A stretch of DNA of 64,000 nucleotides from Anaerosporomusa subterranea (lineage in GTDB: Bacteria > Bacillota > Negativicutes > Sporomusales > Acetonemataceae): contig NZ_LSGP01000025.1 of NCBI RefSeq assembly GCF_001611555.1, positions 310,001-374,000 of the forward strand, given 5' to 3'. A model generated the notes under the pieces. That model worked only from the letters and a program-made list of their open reading frames with translations, searched no databases and had not been told where the DNA came from. This document shows positions 16,631 through 24,844 of this stretch, one piece after another. The stretch's first letter is position 1; each line of letters starts with the position of its first letter. The translations under genes and the position numbers were made by a program.

Positions 16631-17257
16631 TTATCCTTTCAGTTCTTCTAATACGCTCGTATCAGTTGAAGCAAATGATAGTTTTAAGCGATAGGTTAGA
16701 ATCACCAGCACTAATACTGCAACCAGAACATCGAGGAAAATGCCCATTTCGATGATCAGCGGCAAGCCTTGAGTCACAGACAACCCTACCAAATAGATGC
16801 CATTCTCCATGGTAATAAGCCCTACTGTTTGCAGGATTGCCTGGTGACGAGTCATCATTAACAATAAGCCAATAAACACTAGGGTGATAGCAGCCGCTAA
16901 TGCGTCACGGCTGACCACTCCCGGCAAAGCATGATCAATCAGCGAATAGGCGAAAAAAATCGCGACACAGGCAGACAGTGAAGCCGCGTTCGGACCTAAT
17001 ATCGGATGCTGCTCTTTTTCCCGCTTTAGCCTTCCTGACAGTCTGAACAGCGCAAAGGGAATGACGCCAGCCTTAATCACGGCAGTAAGCAATGCGGCGA
17101 TATACGTATGCAGTTCACGCGTCTCGAGCGCCACAACTAAACAAGCACCTGCAACCAGTACAGACTGTACCAGCAGCACATAAATAGCGGTTCGCAAACT
17201 AGTCACCCGGGTTTGCACAGCCGCAAGAGCCAACAGAAGAATAGTTAAAATCTGCAT
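16631..17257 (-). CDS. hyfE: hydrogenase membrane subunit HyfE (NuoK/MrpC-like)
   Basis: A 208-residue membrane protein with about six hydrophobic helices. The C-terminal half resembles NuoK (ENGIYLVGLSV with its buried acidic residue, then LIIEMGIFLDVLVAVLVL). In Hyf complexes HyfE sits next to HyfF/HyfB in the ion-translocating arm. The ATG at 17257 follows AAGGAGACAGG; a longer reading frame beginning at 17440 overlaps hyfC and has no ribosome site. The gene starts 11 bp after the hyfC stop codon. Confidence 0.88.
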   Translation of the reverse strand: MQILTILLLALAAVQTRVTSLRTAIYVLLVQSVLVAGACLVVALETRELHTYIAALLTAVIKAGVIPFALFRLSGRLKREKEQHPILGPNAASLSACVAIFFAYSLIDHALPGVVSRDALAAAITLVFIGLLLMMTRHQAILQTVGLITMENGIYLVGLSVTQGLPLIIEMGIFLDVLVAVLVLVILTYRLKLSFASTDTSVLEELKG

Positions 17258-17268
17258 GACCTGTCTCC

Positions 17269-18174
17269 TTACTGCGCCACAAGCGCCAACAATGATAACA
17301 GCCCTGAAATGGCAATAAAGCCAGGCAATCGAAACAAGCGCATTTTGTTTGTACAAGTTTCGGTTACTGCCAAGGCGGCGGCGGTAATAACTACCTTCAA
17401 CGCAACTTGCGGCAAAATACCACCCCAAGATGCCTGCCAAGGAATAAAGAAAATCACAAACAATAAAATGATAATTAACTGTCTAACAGCAGCAGCCAAG
17501 TGGATTAGACCTAGACGGCGACCAGAATACTCGAGCAACATGCCTTCGTGAATCATCGTCAGCTCAAGATGAGTGTCAGGATTGTCAACTGGCACCCGGC
17601 CAGTCTCGGCCAGCAGCAAAATGAAGAATGCAAATCCGGCGAACACGTAAGGCACTGAAAACGGCGCTTGTGCCGCTTGCCGAGCCATCGCCTCGAGCCC
17701 GGTCGAACCAGCCGGCGCTGCGACAGTCAGAAACGCTAACACCAGTACAGGCTCAACTAGAACTGACACATACATCTCGCGCGACCCGCCCATACCACCA
17801 AAGGTACTGCCTGCATCAAGTGACGCTAAGACAAGGATAAAGCGGCCTGCCGCCAAAACATACATCAGTAAAAATACATCAAATATGTCCGGATATGTCT
17901 CTTGCTGACCGGGTAACGGCAGAGGCAGCAAGGCCGCCGCTGCAAAAGCCAGGGCAAGATAGCCAAAGGGAGCAACTCGAAATACCCAGCATGTTGTTGG
18001 TGAAACCACTTCGTCTTTTTTTAATAGTTTGATGATATCAAGATACGGTTGCCAAAGTCTCGGCCCACGCCGATTCTGCAATTTCGCTTTTAACGATTTT
18101 ATCAGACCAAGAACGAGCGGGGCGAAGAACAAGACCGCTACGGCCAACGCAATGCGTGTAATGAAGATACTCAT
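17269..18174 (-). CDS. hyfC: hydrogenase membrane subunit HyfC (NuoH-like)
   Basis: The 301-residue protein is a NuoH/HyfC-type subunit linking the peripheral and membrane arms. Visible family features are the Gln-rich loop (KLQNRRGPRLWQPYLDIIKL), the AETGRVPVDNPDTHLELTM acidic segment and several membrane helices. The ATG at 18174 overlaps the hyfB stop codon (ATGA), which indicates coupling; an upstream reading to 18297 lies inside hyfB. The motif set separates it clearly from true NuoH only by context. Confidence 0.9.
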   Translation of the reverse strand: MSIFITRIALAVAVLFFAPLVLGLIKSLKAKLQNRRGPRLWQPYLDIIKLLKKDEVVSPTTCWVFRVAPFGYLALAFAAAALLPLPLPGQQETYPDIFDVFLLMYVLAAGRFILVLASLDAGSTFGGMGGSREMYVSVLVEPVLVLAFLTVAAPAGSTGLEAMARQAAQAPFSVPYVFAGFAFFILLLAETGRVPVDNPDTHLELTMIHEGMLLEYSGRRLGLIHLAAAVRQLIIILLFVIFFIPWQASWGGILPQVALKVVITAAALAVTETCTNKMRLFRLPGFIAISGLLSLLALVAQ

Positions 18175-20198
18175 GACTGCCACCCCGCACTCCACAGCAG
18201 AGCCACTATGGTTGCCGCCATAATATAGGCAATGTATACTTGCACATTGCCTACTTGCAATCGTTTCATTTTGGCAGATAAATGCAGAATTTCCCATTTA
18301 AGCGGATAATATAATGTCTCGCTCAATAGATACTCAATCTTCGAACGGAAGGTTAATTTGCGGCCAAAGTATAAATTCGTGTTTGAGTCTGCCAGTATTT
18401 CACGCTGCGGCTGCAGAATCGCACCAAACGCGCGACGGACAGGTTTAGAAAAACCGAGTGATGAATATTGCATCCGCGAGCTTGGCGTAATACCGCAGGT
18501 CCAGGTTTCCCCTGCTGTCACTGTCGAATGCCCAAAAACGCGATACAGGCAAAATGCAACTAGCAGCGCTACCGCCAGGATGCCTAGCAGAGACGCGGTG
18601 CCTAACGGCGCGGCCAAAGCACCAGATTGGAAAACTGCCGCCTGCCAAGAGTCTGTACTAATTGATGGATGCACCGCAGTAAAGCCAGTTAAGACCTTTT
18701 GCAGCACGCCAATTACTGCTTGTGGCCAAATCCCCAGCGCTACACAACAGATGGCCAAAACACCGATCGGTAACCGCATGGCAAGGGAAACCTCCTTAGC
18801 TTGCTCAGACTGGTGACTACGCGGCTTGCCAAGGCAGGCTATACCGAAGGCTTTCACAAAGCATGCGGCTGCCAGCGCGCCGGTCAAGCCTAGCAATGCA
18901 GTTATCATCACACCAGCCAGTCTGCCAAGCGTTCCTGGAATAGCCTGTGGTAGAAAAAACAATGATTGCAGAGTCAGCCACTCACTGACAAAACCGTTTA
19001 AGGGCGGCAGCGCGCCAATACTGACTGCACCGACAAAAAACAGCGCCGCCGTGAATGGCATAGTGCGAATCAGCCCGCCCAGCCTTTCCAGGTTGCTGGT
19101 ATGAGTACCTTTCAGTATCGAGCCAGCCACCAAAAATAACAGGGACTTAAAAATTGCGTGATTTAGACTATGGTACAGCACCGCTGTCCAGGCCAGAGCC
19201 GCTAAGGCAGCTTGTTCGCGTGCAGCAAACACCAGCCCAGCGCCCACACCAAACAGAATGATGCCAATATTCTCCACACTCGAATAGGCAAGCAGCTTTT
19301 TTAAGTCGTTTTCCATCAACGCCCAAAGGACGCCAAGGAAGGCAGTAACAGCAGCCAGTAGTAAAATCGTATAACCCCACCAAACCGGTCCTGGCCCTAA
19401 AAACTCCAGAAAAAACCGGCATAGACCGTAAACTGCTGTTTTGATCATCACTCCAGACATCAGCGCAGCAGCGTGACTGGGGGCCGCGGGGTAGGCGCGG
19501 GGCAGCCAGATATGCAATGGCACGATGCCGGCTTTGGCGCCAAATCCGATTAACGTACAAATAAAGACCATGTTACGAGTCACCGGGTCAAGAGCCACTC
19601 CTGACAACTTAGCAAAGTCAAGACTTTCTGCCGCTCTGCCCATCAGTAAGAAAGCAATAATCAGAAACGCGGTGCCAATATGAGTCATAACGACATATAC
19701 GAACGCGGCTCGACGAATTTCCGGCTTCTCATGTTCATGATTAACCAGAAGAAATGAAATAATCGCCATCATTTCCCAGGCAATGAGAAAGCCGGCGACA
19801 TGGGCAACACTAAACACTAGTGTCATCGAAAGCAAAAAAAGATTGAATAGACCAGCCAAGAGGGAATATTCTTTTGCGTAGTATCCGCGTGTATAAGCAC
19901 CTGCGTATATGCTAACAGCCGTACCCACGATACCAAGCAAAAGCAGAAACCACGCACTCAGCGGATCAAGTCTTAGGTAGATATCACCTAATGGAAAAGC
20001 AATCGCAGATGTAGTCAATGTTTCCTGGCTATATAAGATCAAAAGTGCACATAGCCCGGCAGCCAAGCAGCCTAGAACAGCCAACCCATGAGCCGCCAGA
20101 TTAACGCGCAGTGGTCGTTTGCGCAAAACCCAAGCCAGGACAGTGCCTGCGCTGAAACAGGACAGCGCGGCGCCTAAGAGCCAATGTTGCAGTGACAT
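18171..20198 (-). CDS. hyfB: hydrogenase membrane subunit HyfB (antiporter-like)
   Basis: At 675 residues this is the large HyfB/HycC-type subunit of the NuoL/M family and the first gene of the operon. Conserved parts include WEMMAIISFLLV, GFGAKAGIVPLHIWLP, MENDLKKLLAYSSVEN and the YHSLNHAIFKSLLF helix. It ends in a soluble-looking stretch and a last membrane helix. AAAGGGTG precedes the ATG at 20198. No HyfA, HyfD or formate dehydrogenase gene lies beside it, so the electron donor or acceptor cannot be told from this window. Confidence 0.9.
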   Translation of the reverse strand: MSLQHWLLGAALSCFSAGTVLAWVLRKRPLRVNLAAHGLAVLGCLAAGLCALLILYSQETLTTSAIAFPLGDIYLRLDPLSAWFLLLLGIVGTAVSIYAGAYTRGYYAKEYSLLAGLFNLFLLSMTLVFSVAHVAGFLIAWEMMAIISFLLVNHEHEKPEIRRAAFVYVVMTHIGTAFLIIAFLLMGRAAESLDFAKLSGVALDPVTRNMVFICTLIGFGAKAGIVPLHIWLPRAYPAAPSHAAALMSGVMIKTAVYGLCRFFLEFLGPGPVWWGYTILLLAAVTAFLGVLWALMENDLKKLLAYSSVENIGIILFGVGAGLVFAAREQAALAALAWTAVLYHSLNHAIFKSLLFLVAGSILKGTHTSNLERLGGLIRTMPFTAALFFVGAVSIGALPPLNGFVSEWLTLQSLFFLPQAIPGTLGRLAGVMITALLGLTGALAAACFVKAFGIACLGKPRSHQSEQAKEVSLAMRLPIGVLAICCVALGIWPQAVIGVLQKVLTGFTAVHPSISTDSWQAAVFQSGALAAPLGTASLLGILAVALLVAFCLYRVFGHSTVTAGETWTCGITPSSRMQYSSLGFSKPVRRAFGAILQPQREILADSNTNLYFGRKLTFRSKIEYLLSETLYYPLKWEILHLSAKMKRLQVGNVQVYIAYIMAATIVALLWSAGWQS

Positions 20199-20236
20199 GT
20201 TTTCACCCTTTTATTATTTAATAGTGTAATATTTCT

Positions 20237-20245
20237 ATTGTATCA
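20237..20245 (-). promoter_or_regulatory. extended -10 promoter element upstream of the hydrogenase operon
   Basis: TGATACAAT (minus strand, 20245-20237) lies 39 bases before the hyfB start and downstream of a terminator. The -35 region is weak, so an extra activator is possible. Confidence 0.5.
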
Positions 20246-20266
20246 TAACGACACACTAATAATAAA

Positions 20267-20298
20267 AAGGATACAGCCCGATTTGGGGCTGTATCCTT
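20267..20298 (-). terminator. intrinsic terminator of the symporter-hutP operon
   Basis: A 13-bp perfect stem (20267-20279 with 20286-20298) is followed on the minus strand by TTTTTATT. It separates hutP from the hydrogenase operon. Confidence 0.85.
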
Positions 20299-20385
20299 CC
20301 ATATCTCGTCAATTTGATGATTTACTCATCTATCTTGTCAGACTACTTAAAATAGCGGCGATTTTCTTTTAGACCCTAGTACTAG

Positions 20386-20814
20386 TCACAGCTCATCTTT
20401 TGGTAATGAGCGATGCGCTAAGCCGACCGCCACTTCGTTGAGATTGAGGACGCCGACGCCAAAGTAAACAGCGACACAGAGGTGCTCGCCATGACGAGCC
20501 ATACCGATTTTACCGCCAACATTAAGCCCTACCGCTGTAGGTGTCACTTGAGCAAGAGCAGCGTGGGTCGCCCCCGCTATCGCTCCTTCGCCGACATGAT
20601 TGTCAGCAACTAAGCCCTGGCGTTGGGCTGCAACGACAGACCGTTCGATAATTTTCTTGACTGATGGCACAAATTCGCCGCCAAAATCCACCGCTGCCGA
20701 TCGGATATTGCGTTTTTGCAAGGCGGCTCTAGTGTCTTGCTCTTCCTGGCGGCTTTCGCTGGCTGCCATTTTTAGGGCAGCTCTGCCGACTTCAATACTA
20801 GTGAGTTCCTCCAT
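20386..20814 (-). CDS. hutP: HutP-family RNA-binding antiterminator
   Basis: The 142-residue protein matches HutP, the L-histidine- and Mg2+-dependent hexameric protein that binds NAG triplets in hut mRNA of Bacillus and prevents termination. Signature parts are present: GEGAIAGATH, GLNVGGKIG, ARHGEHL and LNLNEVAVGLAHR, including His residues that bind metal in the family. The ATG at 20814 has AAGGAG at a 6-base spacing; an in-frame ATG at 20829 lacks this. It overlaps the 3' end of the symporter gene by 17 bases. The leader of the same operon carries NAG clusters and a terminator, suggesting self-control. Confidence 0.88.
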   Translation of the reverse strand: MEELTSIEVGRAALKMAASESRQEEQDTRAALQKRNIRSAAVDFGGEFVPSVKKIIERSVVAAQRQGLVADNHVGEGAIAGATHAALAQVTPTAVGLNVGGKIGMARHGEHLCVAVYFGVGVLNLNEVAVGLAHRSLPKDEL

Positions 20815-22240
20815 AAGCAGCTCCTTCATCTATGTTGTCTGGTACATGTTCTTGCGTTGTTATCTTATTTGAATCTAACACAGTAACTGCAAAGAAGGTC
20901 ACGAGGCAAACCAGCCACTCAAAATAAATCGGCTCGGAAACTATACGGACCGACGGCAGAATCTGCCAAGCAGCCAGCGCCAATATTCCTGCAAGAGTGG
21001 TGTAGAAAGCGGAACTTTTTCTACACAGACTTGGTGCAAACATCGTAAATAAGAACACGATCGTGAACGCTGTTGTCAGGCTAAGACCGATCAACAGAGT
21101 CCGCAAAATACCAACTGCATTGAATGCCAGCCAAAGAGTGAGCAGGCCGGTACCCAGCACCGTAAGCCGGTTAACAGTCAGAAATTTCGTCTCACTGACT
21201 GACGGATTAATAAAACGCTGATAAATGTCTTGTGCGAACAGAGTCCCTGCCCCCAGCAGCAAAGTGCAGGCTGTTGATACATCAGCCGCCCAGAGTGCGG
21301 CCAAGGTAATGCCGGAAACGATCGGGTCAAGACTCATAATAATCTTTGGCAAAGCTAGTGTGGCTTTAATGTCAGGATAGGTGACGCGTGCAGCCAGACC
21401 CATAATGGCGCAAAGAAAACCAATGGGGAAGATAATGACCGCCCCCCATAAGAATCCCTTTTTCGCCGTTTTGCCGTCCACTGCGCCGCAAGCGATCTGA
21501 ACCGGGCCTTGGGCAGTAATCGTCTGCGTAATCATGACAACAAACCAGCCAATGATGGTGGCTAAGCTGAGACCGCCGATCGGTCCGAACCAGCTTACTG
21601 TCTCTGGAAGTTTGGTAGCAAGTCCACCTAATCCGCCTTGTTGCGACACTGTCATATATGTGCCTACCAATACCCCTAGATAGATCAGAACAACACTTAC
21701 AATATTGGATAAACCGGAAGACCAAAGGCCGCCGATTAACGTTATACTAATAAACACGATCGCGCTCATGATCATGCCGCCTTGCATCGTAAAGTACTCA
21801 GGCAGCAGTGAGGAAAGGATGGCGCCGCCAGCCAAATACTGCATAGACGTGATAACCATCATAATGATAACGAGACAAACCGCGCTAATTACCCGACCTT
21901 TTTTATCATAATACCGTTCAAACAATTCGGGAACAGTGGTGCAATTCATTGACCGATACTTATCGGCGGCAACCATGGCCATGACAACCGCACCAGCTGA
22001 CCAAGCCGCATTATACCAGCCAGCGGCTATGCCCACTGTGAACGCATTTTCCGCGACGCCGACTGTCGATGCGGCGCCAATCGCCAAACCGGCAACATTG
22101 ACCGCAACCAACAGAGAGTTCATTTTCCGTCCGGCGAACAAGAAGTTGGCGCTACCGCCAGATGCTCGCTTTTTCGCATACAAACTAATCAAAAACAATA
22201 AGGCAATGTACAGAATAATAATAACCAGTTGAATAGACAG
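20798..22240 (-). CDS. sodium:solute symporter family transporter
   Basis: A roughly 480-residue SSS-family permease with about 12-13 membrane helices; the FLFAGRKMN region after helix 1 and VPELFERYYDKKGR are typical. The best start is a CTG at 22240: AGGAG lies six bases upstream, and this start gives a complete first helix. A TTG at 22198 would remove most of that helix, and no ATG or GTG lies between the upstream stop codon and it. The substrate is unknown; co-transcription with hutP hints at histidine or a related compound. The third NAG triplet of the leader overlaps the ribosome site. Confidence 0.85.
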   Translation of the reverse strand: MSIQLVIIILYIALLFLISLYAKKRASGGSANFLFAGRKMNSLLVAVNVAGLAIGAASTVGVAENAFTVGIAAGWYNAAWSAGAVVMAMVAADKYRSMNCTTVPELFERYYDKKGRVISAVCLVIIMMVITSMQYLAGGAILSSLLPEYFTMQGGMIMSAIVFISITLIGGLWSSGLSNIVSVVLIYLGVLVGTYMTVSQQGGLGGLATKLPETVSWFGPIGGLSLATIIGWFVVMITQTITAQGPVQIACGAVDGKTAKKGFLWGAVIIFPIGFLCAIMGLAARVTYPDIKATLALPKIIMSLDPIVSGITLAALWAADVSTACTLLLGAGTLFAQDIYQRFINPSVSETKFLTVNRLTVLGTGLLTLWLAFNAVGILRTLLIGLSLTTAFTIVFLFTMFAPSLCRKSSAFYTTLAGILALAAWQILPSVRIVSEPIYFEWLVCLVTFFAVTVLDSNKITTQEHVPDNIDEGAAYGGTH

Positions 22241-22249
22241 GACAATCTC

Positions 22250-22271
22250 CTACCTTTCTACTTTCCTACTA
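22250..22271 (-). promoter_or_regulatory. NAG triplet cluster 2, overlapping the symporter ribosome site
   Basis: On the minus strand TAG triplets begin at 22268, 22260 and 22252, exactly 8 bases apart, with one more TAG at 22271. The last overlaps the AGGAG site (22251-22247). It is a likely HutP-type RNA-binding site that could act on translation. Confidence 0.6.
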
Positions 22272-22320
22272 CACAAAACCGAATACGGTTATCACCAGCT
22301 TTTCCCCGAGGCCGGATGGA

Positions 22321-22346
22321 AAAGAAAAAACACCCAAACAGGGTGT
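22321..22346 (-). terminator. leader terminator upstream of the symporter gene
   Basis: On the minus strand ACACCC-TGTTT-GGGTGT is followed by TTTTTTCTTTT. It lies inside the leader, between the two NAG clusters, about 80 bases before the start codon, so it probably attenuates the operon. Confidence 0.8.
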
Positions 22347-22364
22347 GTAAGAGATCTCTCCATC

Positions 22365-22383
22365 CTACCATCCTGCAATACTA
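22365..22383 (-). promoter_or_regulatory. NAG triplet cluster 1, upstream of the leader terminator
   Basis: TAG, CAG and TAG begin at 22383, 22375 and 22367 on the minus strand, again with an exact 8-base period and N5 spacers. It is a candidate HutP-type binding site for antitermination. Confidence 0.6.
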
Positions 22384-22423
22384 CAAAAATCCTCCAAGAG
22401 GTGAAAACCATTCTACATATTAC

Positions 22424-22452
22424 AGGTTATCAGTCATTTATTGTTTTGTCAA
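22424..22452 (-). promoter_or_regulatory. sigma-A promoter of the symporter-hutP operon
   Basis: TTGACA (22452-22447) and TGATAACCT (extended -10, TAACCT at 22429-22424) are 17 bases apart. This gives a leader of about 175 nt. Confidence 0.65.
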
Positions 22453-22512
22453 GCTTCGGATTAACACATAGCAAAGCCGCCGTTACATACGGGACTTAGG
22501 CTGAATCATATA

Positions 22513-22548
22513 AAAAGCCTGGCAAAAACTATGCCTTGCCAGGCTTTT
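22513..22548 (-). terminator. intrinsic terminator of terC
   Basis: A 13-bp perfect stem (22513-22525 with 22536-22548) with T-rich flank follows the terC stop codon. Confidence 0.88.
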
Positions 22549-22553
22549 AAAGC

Positions 22554-23234
22554 TTATGCGGAAGTTTTTTCGGCTTCGGCTGTTGGAACCGCCGCATGGC
22601 GAGATTTCAGCCAGTAGCCGAGTCCAATTACTCCAACCGTGAATACGACCTTGATAATCAATGCGTAATCGTGGAGGTAAACTCCTAAACTACCATCGCT
22701 GGCAACCATTTCACCGGCAGTCCAACCAAGGATTGCCGCGCCGACATAGATAAGAACAGGGAACCGATCCATCAATTTGAGGAAAAATTGACTGCCAAAA
22801 ACGACAAGCGGAATACTAAGCCCAAGACCGAACAACAACAGCGGAATATTACCCTGAGCAATGCCAGCGACGGCCAGCACGTTATCTAGGCTCATAATCG
22901 CATCAGCAATCATAATAACGCGAATAGCTTCCCAGAAGTTCGAAGCCTCTTTAACTTTTGTTTCGTCTTCCTTTTCACCGGCCAATAGTTTCACCGCAAT
23001 CCAGAGCAACGCAATGCCGCCAAAGAATTGCATATACGGTATTTGTAACAGCATTGCTGCAACCGTAGTTAGAAGTACTCTCAACCCCACAGCACCGGCA
23101 GCACCCCATATGACAGCTTTTTTTCGCTGATTTGAGGGCAAATTTCTACTCGCCAGAGCTATGACCACAGCGTTGTCACCGCTTAGTATTAAGTCCATAA
23201 AGGTAATACTAATTAACGCCGCAAATAGTTCCAT
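22554..23234 (-). CDS. TerC-family membrane protein, probable manganese exporter
   Basis: A 226-residue membrane protein with about seven helices and the two TerC signatures DLILSGDNAVVIA (residues 15-27) and DAIMSLDNVLAVA, whose acidic residues are thought to bind metal. Length fits the YjbE/YkoY-type TerC proteins, some of which export Mn2+ (MeeF/MeeY). A yybP-ykoY manganese riboswitch lies in its leader, which supports Mn2+ efflux rather than tellurite resistance. The gene has its own terminator and looks monocistronic. Confidence 0.9.
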   Translation of the reverse strand: MELFAALISITFMDLILSGDNAVVIALASRNLPSNQRKKAVIWGAAGAVGLRVLLTTVAAMLLQIPYMQFFGGIALLWIAVKLLAGEKEDETKVKEASNFWEAIRVIMIADAIMSLDNVLAVAGIAQGNIPLLLFGLGLSIPLVVFGSQFFLKLMDRFPVLIYVGAAILGWTAGEMVASDGSLGVYLHDYALIIKVVFTVGVIGLGYWLKSRHAAVPTAEAEKTSA

Positions 23235-23311
23235 CGAAATAACCCCATTTCATTTTTTATTATCTTGCCAGTATGAAGCCGTGTGCCAGGATGTTGAGAC
23301 CACCTCTTTTC

Positions 23312-23492
23312 AAAAAATATAAGACCTTACAGATGTAAGGTCTTTGTATACAGGATGCTACAACGACCTCATTAACTATCCAATACGGGGATGGTTAATA
23401 AAGGTCTGGCTATTGAACAAACCGCTCAACGGTATAGCCATGCATAAATGCAGAGCTGTTGACTACACCTGGTAGCTACTCCCCTTTAATTT
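23312..23492 (-). ncRNA. yybP-ykoY (manganese) riboswitch with terminator platform
   Basis: The minus-strand leader of terC contains the aptamer signature AAAGGGGAGTAGC (about 23487-23475) and the partner GCCAGACCTTT (23410-23400), as in the Mn2+-sensing yybP-ykoY class. Downstream, an 11-bp perfect hairpin (23321-23344) followed by ATATTTTTT is the terminator. GAGGTC just after the aptamer can pair with its 5' arm (AGACCT), giving an antiterminator. Mn2+ should switch terC on. Confidence 0.88.
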
Positions 23493-23577
23493 ATTCAATT
23501 ATCTGCTACCTTTTTATTATGCCAGATCAGTTGAAATTTGTCCAGCAAAAGATTCGCGTTCTCTTGCCTACACATGA

Positions 23578-24708
23578 TTAACCAACTTCGATGCGAGTCA
23601 GCGCGGGATTGCCAATCCTCCGGGCCAGAGTCGCGACATCTAGTTCCGGCAATACTTGGTTTACAAATACCGTTAACTCAGTGCTGAGGTCAATTTCGGC
23701 ATCTGAATTGTAAAGGGTATTGGATGCATCAACGAGCAATCGGACAATTGGCCGCGTCTGCAATCCGGAAAAAACGTGAGTCACGATGCCAATATCACCC
23801 GTATTGAGTTTGACTATGCTACCAACCGGGTATAGCGCAACATGGCGCAAAAACTCGCGCAGAATATCTGGATCAAAATGTGTACCAGATCCAGCCAGTA
23901 GAAATTCATACGCCTCGCCCGGAGACAACGCGGGACGGTAGGGACGATCAGATGTTAATGCATCATACACATCGGCAATCGCGGTAATGCGGGCATACTC
24001 GTGAATATCAGTCTCTTTTAGACCACGTGGATAACCGCTGCCATCAAATTTTTCTTGATGTTGAAAAGCCACGTGAATAGATAACCAAGACAACTGTGCA
24101 CTATATTTTCTCAATATCTCAAATCCTAATTCAGGATGCCGACGCATTAGATCCATTTCTGATTCACTTAAATGCCCTGGCTTATTTAGGATTTGTTTTT
24201 CGATCGCCATTTTGCCGACATCATGCAAAACAGCTCCAACCCCTAACTCCATCAATTGGCGTGGTGTATATTGCAGAGCTGCTCCAACCAAGACTGCTAA
24301 TACACAAACGTTGACCGAGTGAGCAAATGTATAGTCATCATACATACGAATATCATTAAGATGAAATACAGCATTGGGATTGCGGATAATTTCGTCAACA
24401 ATACCTTCTGTCAGTTGTTTAAACTGCCCCATATCGATCTTCTTCGTGTTGCGGAAGCCTTCAAATGCTTCTTTGACTGTAGAGATTGCCTTGACTCGAG
24501 TTTCCTCAGCCAAGATATCTGGCACGTCAATGCTTACTGCCAGAGGATTTTGAATATAAGCAACCCAAATGCCCAATTCCTGCAATCGATTTATGTAACG
24601 TTTGGTAAATGTTGCACCTTCGGCAAGTAACATCCTGCCATCTGCAGTATATATACTTTTGGCGGCTACCATGCCGGGGGCAAGGTCCTTGACAGCTATT
24701 CTCTGCAT
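23578..24708 (-). CDS. HD-GYP domain protein, probable c-di-GMP phosphodiesterase
   Basis: The 376-residue protein has an N-terminal DUF3391-like segment (VKDLAPGMV, TADGRMLLAEG) and a central HD-GYP domain that hydrolyses cyclic di-GMP. The metal site residues are in HSVNV, HDVGK, RRHPELG and the GYP loop QHQEKFDGSGYPRGL; the usual HHE is HQE here. About 80 residues follow the domain. It starts 136 bp after phoU on the same strand, with AAGGATG as ribosome site. It may oppose a GGDEF cyclase such as the one at 40142. Confidence 0.88.
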   Translation of the reverse strand: MQRIAVKDLAPGMVAAKSIYTADGRMLLAEGATFTKRYINRLQELGIWVAYIQNPLAVSIDVPDILAEETRVKAISTVKEAFEGFRNTKKIDMGQFKQLTEGIVDEIIRNPNAVFHLNDIRMYDDYTFAHSVNVCVLAVLVGAALQYTPRQLMELGVGAVLHDVGKMAIEKQILNKPGHLSESEMDLMRRHPELGFEILRKYSAQLSWLSIHVAFQHQEKFDGSGYPRGLKETDIHEYARITAIADVYDALTSDRPYRPALSPGEAYEFLLAGSGTHFDPDILREFLRHVALYPVGSIVKLNTGDIGIVTHVFSGLQTRPIVRLLVDASNTLYNSDAEIDLSTELTVFVNQVLPELDVATLARRIGNPALTRIEVG

Positions 24709-24844
24709 GCTCGTCCATCCTTAACATCATACAGTGTCTCGATCACGTAAACATTGTTCAATATAAATTGTGTATATCCTTTAGCGACTAAAAAAGTGCT
24801 GTCAAAAGGCAACCAAGGAGCGACAGTTACGCCGCTATGAATTT

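Noticed and set aside
13634-20198. Reading the operon as a complex I (nuo) remnant
   Set aside because: The large subunit has all four nickel-binding cysteines, and HyfB/HyfE/HyfF-type subunits with the NuoC-NuoD fusion fit a group 4 hydrogenase, not NADH dehydrogenase.
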